Source: Planctomycetota bacterium
Lineage (GTDB): Bacteria > Planctomycetota > Planctomycetia > Pirellulales > UBA1268
Reading direction: 5' to 3'
Assembly (NCBI GenBank): GCA_014238855.1
Contig: JABAAH010000011.1
Location: forward strand, 1 to 64,000
Length of the DNA: 64,000 nucleotides
How positions within the stretch are numbered: the first letter of the stretch is position 1; each line of letters starts with the position of its first letter. Below are positions 28,701-36,654 of this stretch, in pieces. The notes beneath the pieces were generated by a model, which was not told the DNA's origin, did not search any database, and was given only the letters and a program-made list of their open reading frames with translations. A program made the position numbers and the translations under genes.

Positions 28701-30409
28701 GCAACTTCATGGTAATTTGGTTCAAGACGCAGATCGGGCCCAACTCTCTGCTCGGGACCTGACCAGCCTTTGATTTCATGGCAGCCATAACATCCATATT
28801 GCCGAATTAGATGGTAGCCGGCAACAACTTTGGGCGCCGGAGGTTCTGGAAATCTATCACTTGGCTCAAGATCTACGACTTGGTGATGGCACTTCAAGCA
28901 ACTCGATTCTTCAAATCGCTCTGGCAGCATTGGGTAAATCCAGTGGTGATTATTAAACCACCCATACTCATCATGCCAGACATGAGACTGCTTTGGAGTG
29001 TTTGGCGAGTGAGAGGACCACTTAAAGCTCGTCGCGCTACCCTGCCCCTGATGGCAAATCGTGCAACCAAAAGTCTTCATCGAGTGGGGACTTGAATCGC
29101 TCACAAAAAGATCAAGCCGTGGGTGTGTCGCATAGGGCTGCGGAACACCACGCTGGACGTCTAACCTTAACGGTGAACCCCACGACACGTTCTCCAGCAA
29201 TGCGGTGACTGCTAACGCACGCACCGAAGTTCGCCCACCACCGACTGCCGTAATAACGTCACCACTCTGAAGACCTGCAATTGCTGCCGGAGATTCGGGC
29301 AAAACAACACTTACTGTCGGCGACTCCTCGTGAAAGAGCCCTTTCGATGCAAGCTGGAAGCCAAAAACGTCTTCCATTCGTCGCAGTTCGCTTTCACCAT
29401 CCTCAAATACTGGCGGCTTGTGAGGTGTTGGAATAACAACCTCCACATTTGCAATTTCCGGATACGCTGGCTCCGATGGCGATTCCGCCGCTGACTTATC
29501 CATGCCCTGATGACACGTGGTACATCTGTCAAAACGAGCGACGTCACGAAAATTATTATTGAGCGTCAACTTTGGAAGCCAAATCTGGTCGACCCGCAGC
29601 GGACCATTAAATGCATCTAGTACCGGCAGTTCAAGAACTGTCTTACCGAGACTAGGAGCCCGATCAGTGAGCGCCGTTTTCAATAGGATTAATGACTGTC
29701 GGTGAGTCGCAAGTTTTTTTGCGGCAGCGTCCTCCGTTGCGGTAATCTGCCGAAGCGTTTCGGCAAGTTGCTTTCGATGCGTATTTGCTTCCTGAAAAGC
29801 GAGCGTCGCATCCGTAACCTTTTTCCTTTGTTGTGCTGTTAGTGCTAAGAGTTCTGTTTGCTTTGCAGCATCGGCTTCACCAGACACCGCCAGTTCGTAA
29901 TCCGCACGCCGTTTATCGAGATTCGCCTTCAGCAATTTCAAACTGCCAGCACTGTTATCCTCGCGAAACCTTGATCTATCAACAATATCTTGGAACCGCT
30001 GCAATAAGTCGCCTCGCAATTGAAACCGCTCATCTGGATCCGTATCGCTCTGCAGCCGAGCAATATCCTCTCTCGCGAACACCGAAGTTTCCGAGTCCTC
30101 CTTCACCGTTTCAGCTTGGTCAAGAAATTTCATAACGAGCGATGTGTCTAAGTCGGCCCGTCGTACTTCCGCCAGCGATGCCTCGAGTTCGCCTGTCTGA
30201 GCGGCGAAAGCCCGAGAGTTTCCAGCGGACACGTTCGCTGACGCCGACCATGTCTCAAGGGCACGAAATGTTCGTTGATACTTTTTCCAAGGACGATTGT
30301 GATCCACCGACAGCATTACAACGGTCGCGATCAAGAGAACAACAGCCACCACACAAAATGAAATGTGCAGCACCTTCATGTCCCACCAAGTTTGTTCAGT
30401 TGCAGGCAT
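25709..30409 (-). CDS. Giant eight-heme cytochrome c with PDZ-like domain
   Basis: The 1566-residue protein begins with one membrane helix (about residues 13-31) and a coiled-coil-like region (about 155-265). Eight CxxCH sites follow at about residues 296, 449, 504, 540, 744, 912, 1129 and 1386 (CTTCH, CTICH, CLKCH, CYGCH, CLACH, CYSCH, CSGCH, CVKCH). A PDZ-like segment (about 355-425, AAIAGLQSGDVITAVGGG) lies between the first two hemes. A histidine-rich stretch near residue 980 contains three DTGHG repeats. It sits directly after the cytochrome b genes and presumably replaces cytochrome c1 or f as electron acceptor from Rieske. Confidence 0.9.
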   Translation of the reverse strand: MPATEQTWWDMKVLHISFCVVAVVLLIATVVMLSVDHNRPWKKYQRTFRALETWSASANVSAGNSRAFAAQTGELEASLAEVRRADLDTSLVMKFLDQAETVKEDSETSVFAREDIARLQSDTDPDERFQLRGDLLQRFQDIVDRSRFREDNSAGSLKLLKANLDKRRADYELAVSGEADAAKQTELLALTAQQRKKVTDATLAFQEANTHRKQLAETLRQITATEDAAAKKLATHRQSLILLKTALTDRAPSLGKTVLELPVLDAFNGPLRVDQIWLPKLTLNNNFRDVARFDRCTTCHQGMDKSAAESPSEPAYPEIANVEVVIPTPHKPPVFEDGESELRRMEDVFGFQLASKGLFHEESPTVSVVLPESPAAIAGLQSGDVITAVGGGRTSVRALAVTALLENVSWGSPLRLDVQRGVPQPYATHPRLDLFVSDSSPHSMKTFGCTICHQGQGSATSFKWSSHSPNTPKQSHVWHDEYGWFNNHHWIYPMLPERFEESSCLKCHHQVVDLEPSDRFPEPPAPKVVAGYHLIRQYGCYGCHEIKGWSGPEQRVGPDLRLEPNYHEVAQAVSVDPGTQEMGRTFNSWVQDVVSSPDGNDARQRLREAIDADASLGDDAKLSDRTHVLSTLLKTPETPGMFPKVGPSLRHVASKVGFDWLYAWLRNPQDFRPSTKMPRFFGLWEHLEGAGLEESERYEPLEIRSMIAYLTSSSKPFTYVAPYDGITATADPVRGKKVVEVRGCLACHQHEDFPAAKSNHGPELSRIGAKVASQPNGVRWLYSWLRNPAAYHPRTIMPNVLLEPVTHRDGSVSDPAADAVAYLLQSTEGWSPKDIPSASMSGDERTALEELAMLYLESRFPSRKAATVLRDGLPGGTIIRGDEDVFVGLATAERDEVLLNYVGKKTIGKLACYSCHDIPGFEDAKPAGAALADWGRKDPSRIAFEQVVQFVMKDLSHGGHHDDPHKGMMSSHGGSAVSDTGHGDTGHGDTGHGEKEQVSNNVAFEEEDDTFATDLAYGVDKEHDHVSPESVDSDTGYFLEKLLAHEREGFLWQKLRRPRSYDYKKVENKSYNERYRMPQFPFHAKEREEVMTFVLGLVAEPPATEFVYHATPREKARLDGLVVAERFNCSGCHALQMDRWDLAYEPETMGEPPTFRDYPFLQGHFSPDQVKNSLDIDTVGRRHTSLVGMPILDPETGNPQLVDEDGIPVEPDEEDVIFHRPVMLWEDALIDGEARLVGGPNVFVPEDAIQAGKHYPAKGGDLARLLFPIVIEDEKEINPNVKPSDAWGWLPPPLVGEGRKVQSPWLHKFFLNPHPIRPSAVLRMPKFNLQSSQAAALVDYFSSVDGAEYPYVYDSRLDESSVDIAEQRHPGHLDGAMKIVTNNNYCVKCHLVGDYSPPGSLKALAPQLERVHERLRPDYVHDWIANPKRLLPYTGMPVNIPHDKPVSQDLYVGDSEQQVGALTDLLMHYDEFTKRQFSLEPYLPQAVSQPIDGQAIEEASPSKADGSEASGEQVKVDRPASNDVTKLGRDVSIGTGAVYVKQANVVLEPSRGSQADGSVPQVQSPL
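27425..27475 (-). repeat. Three in-frame 15-bp repeats encoding DTGHG
   Basis: Three near-identical 15-base units (CCATGGCCAGTATCA on the plus strand) lie in frame inside the giant cytochrome gene and encode DTGHG three times, in a His/Ser-rich linker between hemes 6 and 7. They look like slippage-prone coding repeats, with a possible metal-binding role for the histidines. Confidence 0.8.
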
Positions 30410-30464
30410 CGACTAACTCTTACGGGTCGGGTTTACAAAAACAACTCATACGGAAACAAGAAAC

Positions 30465-31790
30465 TCAAAAATTCAGTGAAAACTCGGGAATGCTGATAAT
30501 GTATTTTAGGTTCAACGTCCAACGCAGGGCCATTTTTAAAGGCAGAGTCAACATCAGGAGCATCAAATTCGACATTACCATGTAACGGATAAAGCCCATT
30601 TTTGCGTAAAAATCACGGAAAATTGTGACCGCCAAAAGAGGGGGCAACGCAACTAGGTAGACACCCATCACCAGTAACCCCGGTGACTCTCGCATCAAAA
30701 TGTACCCAATCTGGGAAAGCAGTCCCGCATCCTGAGGCGCCCGAGGAAGCGGTTGATTCAACCATTGAACCCAAAACATTTGCGGAAGGTCGACATTGTT
30801 GAGCACTTCAACCTTGTAGGGCGTCCAATATTCAAATGGACCAAAGAAATTCCAGTTCGGTCCTCTCAGAAATGTACCGAGAATAATCAGCGTGATCCAC
30901 AATTCAAAAAAACCAAACTGCCACACCAGATAGCTGAACTTTCGTTCTTCGATCGAATAATACCCATTCCCTTTTTTATTGAAATCAAGGTACGGCATCG
31001 CCATCAAGCCAAACACAACCAAACTCGGCAGAACGACACCTGCGTACCATGGATCGAAATACACCAACATCTCTTGAAGGCCAAGAAAATACCACGGTGC
31101 TTTCGAAGGATTTGGAGTCTTTACGCTGGACGCTGGCTCTTCGAGAGGAGCAGGAAGGAAAATTGCCCAAACGAGGAGAAGCGCGGAAACTGCAATCATG
31201 CAGATCAGTTCTGTGTAAACAAGATCTGGCCACACAAGCACTTTTTCATCGTTTACTTTTTCAATAACCGGCAAACCCTGCTTAATTCGCTCGTCATTCA
31301 CAACTGCTTGCTTTGTCGCAACCCATGTGAAAAACGCCAAAAGATACACAAGCCCAACAATAGGAACATTGTCCGGCTTCATGACAATCGCTGCAAAGTT
31401 TTCATCGGCCATCGAAAGGCCGAGCAACAGCAAGGAAATATTCAGTACAGTCCAGGCAACCATCGGTTGGACAAAAAACTTCCTGAAGACGTATAAAACT
31501 ACAAGAATTGCCGTTGTCCCAAGTGTGTACAAAACCGGACCCGAAAGATTATTTACAAGCCCTCTAATCGCCTCAGGCAGAATGGGGACCATTGATTTTG
31601 AACCGGACAACGCAAGGCTGGCAAAAATCATCATGACGCCTGCAAATACAGACCACACGAATGCCCATGTAGCCGCGTCTTTCTTCCGCCACAAAACAAG
31701 AGCGGCAATACCGTTCATGATTGCGATAAAGGCGTAGTATCCGCCCAGGAATCCAGCAACGTCGTTAAGAAAAAAACCGTTTGAATGCAT
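30465..31790 (-). CDS. Cytochrome b C-terminal half (subunit IV-like), extended
   Basis: This 441-residue membrane protein has about ten helices. The middle contains a subunit-IV-like quinol-oxidation region: PDLVYTELICMIAVSALLLV followed by NPSKAPWYFLGLQEMLVYF (about residue 228). The canonical PEWY glutamate motif reads APWY here, as known from some bacterial bc-type complexes. Extra N- and C-terminal helices make it over twice the size of PetD (about 160 residues). It carries no heme-ligating histidine pairs, which are in the b6-like protein 78 bases upstream. Confidence 0.86.
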   Translation of the reverse strand: MHSNGFFLNDVAGFLGGYYAFIAIMNGIAALVLWRKKDAATWAFVWSVFAGVMMIFASLALSGSKSMVPILPEAIRGLVNNLSGPVLYTLGTTAILVVLYVFRKFFVQPMVAWTVLNISLLLLGLSMADENFAAIVMKPDNVPIVGLVYLLAFFTWVATKQAVVNDERIKQGLPVIEKVNDEKVLVWPDLVYTELICMIAVSALLLVWAIFLPAPLEEPASSVKTPNPSKAPWYFLGLQEMLVYFDPWYAGVVLPSLVVFGLMAMPYLDFNKKGNGYYSIEERKFSYLVWQFGFFELWITLIILGTFLRGPNWNFFGPFEYWTPYKVEVLNNVDLPQMFWVQWLNQPLPRAPQDAGLLSQIGYILMRESPGLLVMGVYLVALPPLLAVTIFRDFYAKMGFIRYMVMSNLMLLMLTLPLKMALRWTLNLKYIISIPEFSLNF

Positions 31791-31868
31791 TGTGAACGAT
31801 TACTTTCGATCGTGACTTTTTAACTACAAAACCCAAGCACGCCATACCAAACACAACTCATCACCCAA

Positions 31869-32642
31869 TCACAGCGGCCCACTAATACCACCGTCTTTGC
31901 GAACCCGCCAAAAGTGAATAGCCAACAAAAGCGCTGTAGCGAGTGGAATGGCAATACAGTGCAACACGTAGAATCTATTCAGTGTTTCTTCGCCAACAAA
32001 CCTCGCTCCGAGTAAACCAAAGCGAGCATCAGATCCATCTGTGATCATGTCGATGCCGCCAATCGTCAACAACTGTGAACCTGGACCTTCATATCCAAGA
32101 ATTGGTGTCGCGCGTGCCATATTCGAACCAACGGTGATCGCCCAGATAGCCAGTTGATCCCACGGAAGCAGGTACCCGGTAAAGGAAAGCAGCAGAGTGA
32201 GCAAAAGCAGGATGACTCCGATCACCCAATTGAATTCTCGCGGAGGCTTGTAACTACCCGTGAGGAATACTCGGTACATGTGAAGCCATGTCGTAATGAC
32301 CATTGCGTGGGCACCCCACCTGTGCAACTCCCGAAGAATGCCAAGACTTGTAACATCGCGTAATGCAAGAATGTCGTTGTACGCCCACTCAAGCGTTGGG
32401 CGATAATAGAACATGAGAAGCACACCAGTCACCGTTTCAACAAGAAACAGGAAAAAGGTGACTCCACCCATGCACCAGGTAAACGAAAGCGCGATACCCT
32501 GCTTTTTAATCGAAACTGGGTGAAGATGAAGGAAAAAATTCGTCAACATGACGACAATACGATTTCGACGATCTAACGGCATCGGATGCCGAAAGATACT
32601 CTTCCAAATCTGTGAGTTCCGGATTGTTTCGCCGATAGCCAT
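31869..32642 (-). CDS. Cytochrome b6-like N-terminal cytochrome b
   Basis: This 257-residue protein has four main transmembrane helices and the four heme-ligand histidines in b6 spacing: ELHRWGAH...WLHMYRVF (14 apart, about residues 106-120), then VLHCIAIP...[12 protein letters not shown] (15 apart, near residues 231-246). [16 protein letters not shown] matches the conserved b6 loop. Together with the C-terminal half and the Rieske protein it forms the quinol-oxidising core of a complex III analogue. The split-gene form is the b6f-like arrangement. Confidence 0.94.
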   Translation of the reverse strand: MAIGETIRNSQIWKSIFRHPMPLDRRNRIVVMLTNFFLHLHPVSIKKQGIALSFTWCMGGVTFFLFLVETVTGVLLMFYYRPTLEWAYNDILALRDVTSLGILRELHRWGAHAMVITTWLHMYRVFLTGSYKPPREFNWVIGVILLLLTLLLSFTGYLLPWDQLAIWAITVGSNMARATPILGYEGPGSQLLTIGGIDMITDGSDARFGLLGARFVGEETLNRFYVLHCIAIPLATALLLAIHFWRVRKDGGISGPL

Positions 32643-32700
32643 TGCTTTTAAGCCCAGTAAAAAAGATTAAACCGATCGCGTGACTGTATTGTGTTGTGCC

Positions 32701-33864
32701 TTAGGCAGTGACGTAAGATGCCGGATCATTCCACTGCCCAAGTTCTTCCTGAAATGACTTGCTTTTATCAACTTCGAGTTGTCCGTCACCGGCAATGCTT
32801 ATCGCATATCGCTCAAGTGGCCGAGGAGCAGGTCCCTCGAAGTTAATTCCATCCTTATAAAAACCACTACCATGGCACGGGCACTTAAATTTCTGTTCCG
32901 CCTCAAGCCAATTGGGAGTGCAGCCTAGGTGGGTGCAAACAGTCTTGAGGGCGTAAATCTGCTGAATGCCCTCAAAGTCAGCATTCACAACCCAGACGCC
33001 ATATTGAGCAACAAATTTGGTTTCAACGACTCCAGACGGAAAACCTTCTTTGTTACCCACCTTAAATCGACTCGGGGGTTCTGCGAGCACGTTCGGGAAG
33101 AAGAATCTTGCGATCCCAAGGCTGAACAGTCCTGTCGTAGCTGCAAGTGCAGTAAATCCGACCGCCATAAACGAACCGACTGTGTACGACAGGAACCCTC
33201 GCCTGTCGTCGGCAGCAGTTGCCTTTCCAGGTTTCTCTTGTTTTTTGCGTTCAGGCCGAGGCGGAACTGGCCGAGATGGGGCTTTGGCAACCTTCTTTGC
33301 AACGGGCTTTGCAGTTGGTTTCGAAAAGGCTGGGGCCTCCGCTTTGCTGACCGGGCCAGGTTTCGCTCCGCTCCTCGCTGCCGCCAAAATGCTCGCTGTG
33401 TCTCGCTGCACGTTCTTCTTCGCACCGTCTACAGGAGATGGCTTCGCAGTCGCCGTTTTTTTCGCGGCAGGCTGCTTAGCTGCTGGCTTCGTTGTCGCCT
33501 TCGATTCTGCAGAAGGCGTCGCTTTGTTAGCCCGTGCCATGGCGAGCATTTCCTGAACGCTTGGCCGCCCACCAGATGAGCCCGGCTTCGTTGTGGCCTT
33601 CGGTTCCGCAGAGGGCGTCGCCTTGTCAGCCCGTGCCTTGGCAAGCATTTCCTGGACGCTTGGCCGCCCAGATGGGCCCGGCTTCATTGCCGCAGGTTTT
33701 GCTGCAGACTCAGGGGCCTCGGAGGTCGGCGATTCGGCTGGACTCGCATCAGTCCCCGCAGGAGCGGACTCTACTACGGTTTCATCAGAATCCGCGACAG
33801 ACTGCTTATCAGCTCTCGCCGCAGCTAATATGTCCGCCACTGACATCTTTTTCTTTTCAGCCAT
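32701..33864 (-). CDS. Rieske iron-sulfur protein with repetitive N-terminal extension
   Basis: The product is 387 residues. The 2Fe-2S binding motifs CTHLGC (about residue 306) and CPCHGSG (about 323) follow a single membrane helix (about 230-256). The preceding about 200 residues, expected on the cytoplasmic side, are Ala/Lys/Pro-rich and contain four related short helices: SVADILAAARADK, SVQEMLAKARADK, SVQEMLAMARANK and TASILAAARSG. Typical bacterial Rieske proteins have fewer than 40 residues here. The ATG at 33864 has AAGGTG upstream. As the first gene of the respiratory cluster it may mark the operon start. Confidence 0.93.
   Translation of the reverse strand: MAEKKKMSVADILAAARADKQSVADSDETVVESAPAGTDASPAESPTSEAPESAAKPAAMKPGPSGRPSVQEMLAKARADKATPSAEPKATTKPGSSGGRPSVQEMLAMARANKATPSAESKATTKPAAKQPAAKKTATAKPSPVDGAKKNVQRDTASILAAARSGAKPGPVSKAEAPAFSKPTAKPVAKKVAKAPSRPVPPRPERKKQEKPGKATAADDRRGFLSYTVGSFMAVGFTALAATTGLFSLGIARFFFPNVLAEPPSRFKVGNKEGFPSGVVETKFVAQYGVWVVNADFEGIQQIYALKTVCTHLGCTPNWLEAEQKFKCPCHGSGFYKDGINFEGPAPRPLERYAISIAGDGQLEVDKSKSFQEELGQWNDPASYVTA
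33485..33682. repeat. Two tandem 99-bp coding repeats in the Rieske gene
   Basis: Two adjacent units of 99 bases (33485-33583 and 33584-33682) are highly similar with scattered third-position differences. Each encodes 33 residues containing the SVQEMLA-ARA-K helix and an Ala/Thr/Lys/Pro linker. This indicates recent in-frame duplication under protein-level selection. Confidence 0.85.
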
Positions 33865-34026
33865 TAAGCACCTTCGACCAACTGCAATGCGACATCCTTG
33901 AATCAGTGGCACAACACGGAGTATTTAAGAACTCAATGAACGTTTCCAACAAAACTCTCCAATCGCAAGGTTTTGCTAGACCCAGTTATTCCGTATAAAA
34001 ATCCATTTTTACGGCCATTGGGCCAC

Positions 34027-34046
34027 TTCGTGATTTTTTTCACGAA
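34027..34046. promoter_or_regulatory. Putative CRP/FNR-family operator
   Basis: A perfect inverted repeat TTCGTGA-N6-TCACGAA, whose spacer is all T, lies in the divergent gap between the Rieske gene and purD. The core GTGA-N6-TCAC is the known half-site arrangement of CRP-type regulators. It is 163 bases upstream of the Rieske start codon and 219 upstream of purD. The assignment as an operator is inferred from symmetry and context. Confidence 0.5.
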
Positions 34047-34193
34047 CTCTATCTAACTTTATCTATCACAGCGTAAGTGTCAACGTCGAATGGACGAGGA
34101 TTACCTGCCCCGACCCCTTCTTTTGAGCTGTTTTCGAAGCATTTTTAGAATCTCACGAAAACACTCGATACTTTTTCGAAAATTAGTTCAGGA

Positions 34194-34221
34194 TTGACGA
34201 ATACCATCACAGACTCACAAT
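34194..34221 (+). promoter_or_regulatory. Candidate sigma-70-type promoter for purD
   Basis: TTGACG at 34194-34199 and CACAAT at 34216-34221 are separated by 16 bases, and the pair lies about 43 bases before the purD ATG. The -35 element is good and the -10 element matches four of six consensus positions. Confidence 0.35.
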
Positions 34222-34264
34222 ACCACGAGGCGTTGATTTTCTAACCCGAGACAGACAGCTTTTC

Positions 34265-35620
34265 ATGCCAAGATCAAAAAATGTACTTATCGTAGGAAGC
34301 GGCGGACGAGAGCATGCCCTTGCTTGGAAACTAACACGCGACGGCGCCCGTGTCTTTGTCGCACCGGGAAATGCGGGCACTGCACACGAAGCAACGAATC
34401 TGCCAATTAGCCCAACGGATAGTGCTGCTGTCTTGCAGGCGGTCAAGCAACACGAGATTGACCTTGTTGTCGTTGGGCCCGAGGCGCCACTGGTCAGCGG
34501 TCTTGTTGACAAACTCACTGAAGCGGGCGTCCGAGCTTTTGGCCCAAGCGGCGAGGCAGCCCAACTTGAGGGCAGTAAAATTTTCTGCAAAAAACTGCTT
34601 CACACTAATGACATACCGACTGCAACGTACCGACAATTTAATTCCCTCGATAAAGCTCGGGAATTCCTTGAATCTCGTGAAGATGAGCCGGTTGTTGTGA
34701 AAGCCGATGGACTCGCGGCTGGAAAGGGTGTTTTTGTTTGCAGTAATCGAGAAGAAGCTCTTGATGCCATTGGCCAATTACAGCGAGATCCACAATTTCG
34801 TGACGCTGCATCTGGAGTCCTTATCGAAGAACGTCTTGATGGCGTTGAGGTGAGCGTTATCGCCATAACAGATGGTCGCACCATCGTAACACTACCACCG
34901 CTCCAAGACCACAAAGCTGCACTCGACGGTGACCGTGGACCAAACACTGGTGGCATGGGGGCTTTCTGCCCTGCTCCCTTTGTCACGCAATCACTCATGA
35001 CCGAAATCGAAGAGCAGATACTCGTTCCAACTGTTCACGGTATGCGTCGCCGCCGAACACCGTTTCATGGGATTCTTTATGCTGGTCTCATGCTCACGTC
35101 ACAAGGCCCAAAGGTTCTCGAATTTAACGTCCGTTTTGGTGACCCTGAGTGCCAGGCTCTCTGTATCCGACTGGAATCGAGCCTTCTTGAACTTCTTGAC
35201 GCCGCTGTTGATCGGCGGCTTCATGAGGTACCTCCGCCAAGCTGGAAATCTGGTGCAAGTGTCACTGTCGTCATGGCTTCGGAAGGATATCCTGGAACCG
35301 TAGAAAAGGGGCATGCTATTCGGGGACTTGAAGAGGCTCGTCAACTCGAAAATGTTGTTGTCTTTCATGCTGCAACGTCGACAAATCCCGACCAGCCAGG
35401 AGCAATTCTTGCAGCCGGTGGCCGTGTGCTGGGAGTCACAGCTCACGCAGAATCTCTGGCACGTGCCAAGCTGAAAGCGTATGAGGGCGTCAAGGAAATT
35501 CGCTGGAGAGGTGCCTGGTGCCGAAAAGACATCGCCGACAAAGGCTTACGACACGAACACGAACAAGTTGTCGCAGAATCGGCTGAATTGAGTTCGTCAC
35601 CTCCTGAAGGCACAGCATGA
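34265..35620 (+). CDS. purD: Phosphoribosylamine-glycine ligase (GAR synthetase)
   Basis: This 451-residue ATP-grasp enzyme joins phosphoribosylamine and glycine in purine synthesis. The N-terminal motif VLIVGSGGREHALAWKL is at residues 7-23, the ATP-grasp lysine and glycine loop read VVKADGLAAGKGV (about 143), and the metal-binding end reads PKVLEFNVRFGDPE (about 280). The DRGPNTGGMGAF signature is near residue 227. The C-terminal 30 residues after the usual end are Glu/Ser-rich. Its stop overlaps the next gene as ATGA. Confidence 0.95.
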   Translation: MPRSKNVLIVGSGGREHALAWKLTRDGARVFVAPGNAGTAHEATNLPISPTDSAAVLQAVKQHEIDLVVVGPEAPLVSGLVDKLTEAGVRAFGPSGEAAQLEGSKIFCKKLLHTNDIPTATYRQFNSLDKAREFLESREDEPVVVKADGLAAGKGVFVCSNREEALDAIGQLQRDPQFRDAASGVLIEERLDGVEVSVIAITDGRTIVTLPPLQDHKAALDGDRGPNTGGMGAFCPAPFVTQSLMTEIEEQILVPTVHGMRRRRTPFHGILYAGLMLTSQGPKVLEFNVRFGDPECQALCIRLESSLLELLDAAVDRRLHEVPPPSWKSGASVTVVMASEGYPGTVEKGHAIRGLEEARQLENVVVFHAATSTNPDQPGAILAAGGRVLGVTAHAESLARAKLKAYEGVKEIRWRGAWCRKDIADKGLRHEHEQVVAESAELSSSPPEGTA

Positions 35621-36633
35621 GACTAGGTGTTGCAATTGTTGGCCTTGGCGATCGCTGGGAGTCACAGCATCTTCCAGCGATTCGATCTCTTGCAGATCGA
35701 TTCGAAGTCCGGGCAATCTGCGAGCAAGTATCTCACCGAGCTTCTCGTGCAGCTTCTGAACTTCACGCCGAAGCTGTTGATGGCTTTAGGGTCATGTCAG
35801 GCCGAATGGACATTGATGCCGTTCTTTGCCTTGCAGATCAATGGTATGGGACCGCACCGATCCTCGCCGCATGTGACGCCGGAAAAGCTGTGTATTCAGC
35901 AGCCTCTCTTCCAGCATGCCGCGACCAATTAGACTATCTTTTCAGTCGGGTTGAATCCTCGGGCATCGCATTTATGGCTGAGCTATCTCGCAGGCATGCC
36001 CCCGCAACAGTTCGGTTAAAAGAACTCATTGCCACCCAACTTGGTCGACCCAAGATGCTCTTTTGTCACCATCGTCAGCCGCAACCATCTGAACACGCGA
36101 GGCGATCTGTGCGGACGGCAGGGAATGACAACTGGGATCTTCTCGAGATGGTCGATTGGTGCCGTTATGTCGTAAACAACGAGCCAACCAGTGTTGTCTC
36201 TGTACGACATGCAGGCGATTGCCCAGATGACAACTCTGACTATCAGATGATGAACCTCGCCTTCGCGGGAGATAAAGATTCTGCAACTCGAGCCTTTGCT
36301 CAGATTAGCTACGGCCAGTACATTCCTTCGTCATGGCAGGAAGCAGTTGCTTTCCGGCCCCCAGCTGCGTTACAGGTTGCATGTGAGCGAGGCATTGCAT
36401 TTATCGACCCCCCGACGAACCTTGTTTGGTTTGATGAAGCCGGAAGACATCAAGAATCATTGGAGAGCGAACGACCGGTCGATGAATCCATGCTGCTCCA
36501 GTTTCATCGATCAACAATGAGTCTCGTGCGGCGAATGGGGAGCCTTCATGACATCATGCGGGCCCTAGAGATTGTTGACGCCGCTGCCAAAAGTCAGCAA
36601 ACAGGCCAGCGAGTTGCCACAAGGAGCACTTAA
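35617..36633 (+). CDS. Gfo/Idh/MocA-family oxidoreductase
   Basis: This 338-residue protein has an N-terminal Rossmann fold (LGVAIVGLGDRWESQHLPAI at residues 2-21) and a C-terminal alpha/beta domain. The usual EKP sequence of catalytic Gfo/Idh members is not obvious; GKAVYSAASLPA appears at the position of the conserved lysine region, retaining a lysine in a changed context. The substrate is unknown. The ATG overlaps the purD stop (ATGA), so the two are translationally coupled, though no metabolic link is evident. There is no signal peptide. Confidence 0.82.
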   Translation: MRLGVAIVGLGDRWESQHLPAIRSLADRFEVRAICEQVSHRASRAASELHAEAVDGFRVMSGRMDIDAVLCLADQWYGTAPILAACDAGKAVYSAASLPACRDQLDYLFSRVESSGIAFMAELSRRHAPATVRLKELIATQLGRPKMLFCHHRQPQPSEHARRSVRTAGNDNWDLLEMVDWCRYVVNNEPTSVVSVRHAGDCPDDNSDYQMMNLAFAGDKDSATRAFAQISYGQYIPSSWQEAVAFRPPAALQVACERGIAFIDPPTNLVWFDEAGRHQESLESERPVDESMLLQFHRSTMSLVRRMGSLHDIMRALEIVDAAAKSQQTGQRVATRST

Positions 36634-36654
36634 AGCACTTTCATCGTGCGCCTT

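Noticed and set aside
33017-33556. Long plus-strand open frame across the Rieske gene
   Set aside because: It is the antisense shadow of a repetitive, Ala-rich coding sequence.
33485-33682. Tandem 99-bp repeats as a mobile element
   Set aside because: They are in frame with the Rieske gene and encode the same helical repeat; no transposase or inverted ends were seen.
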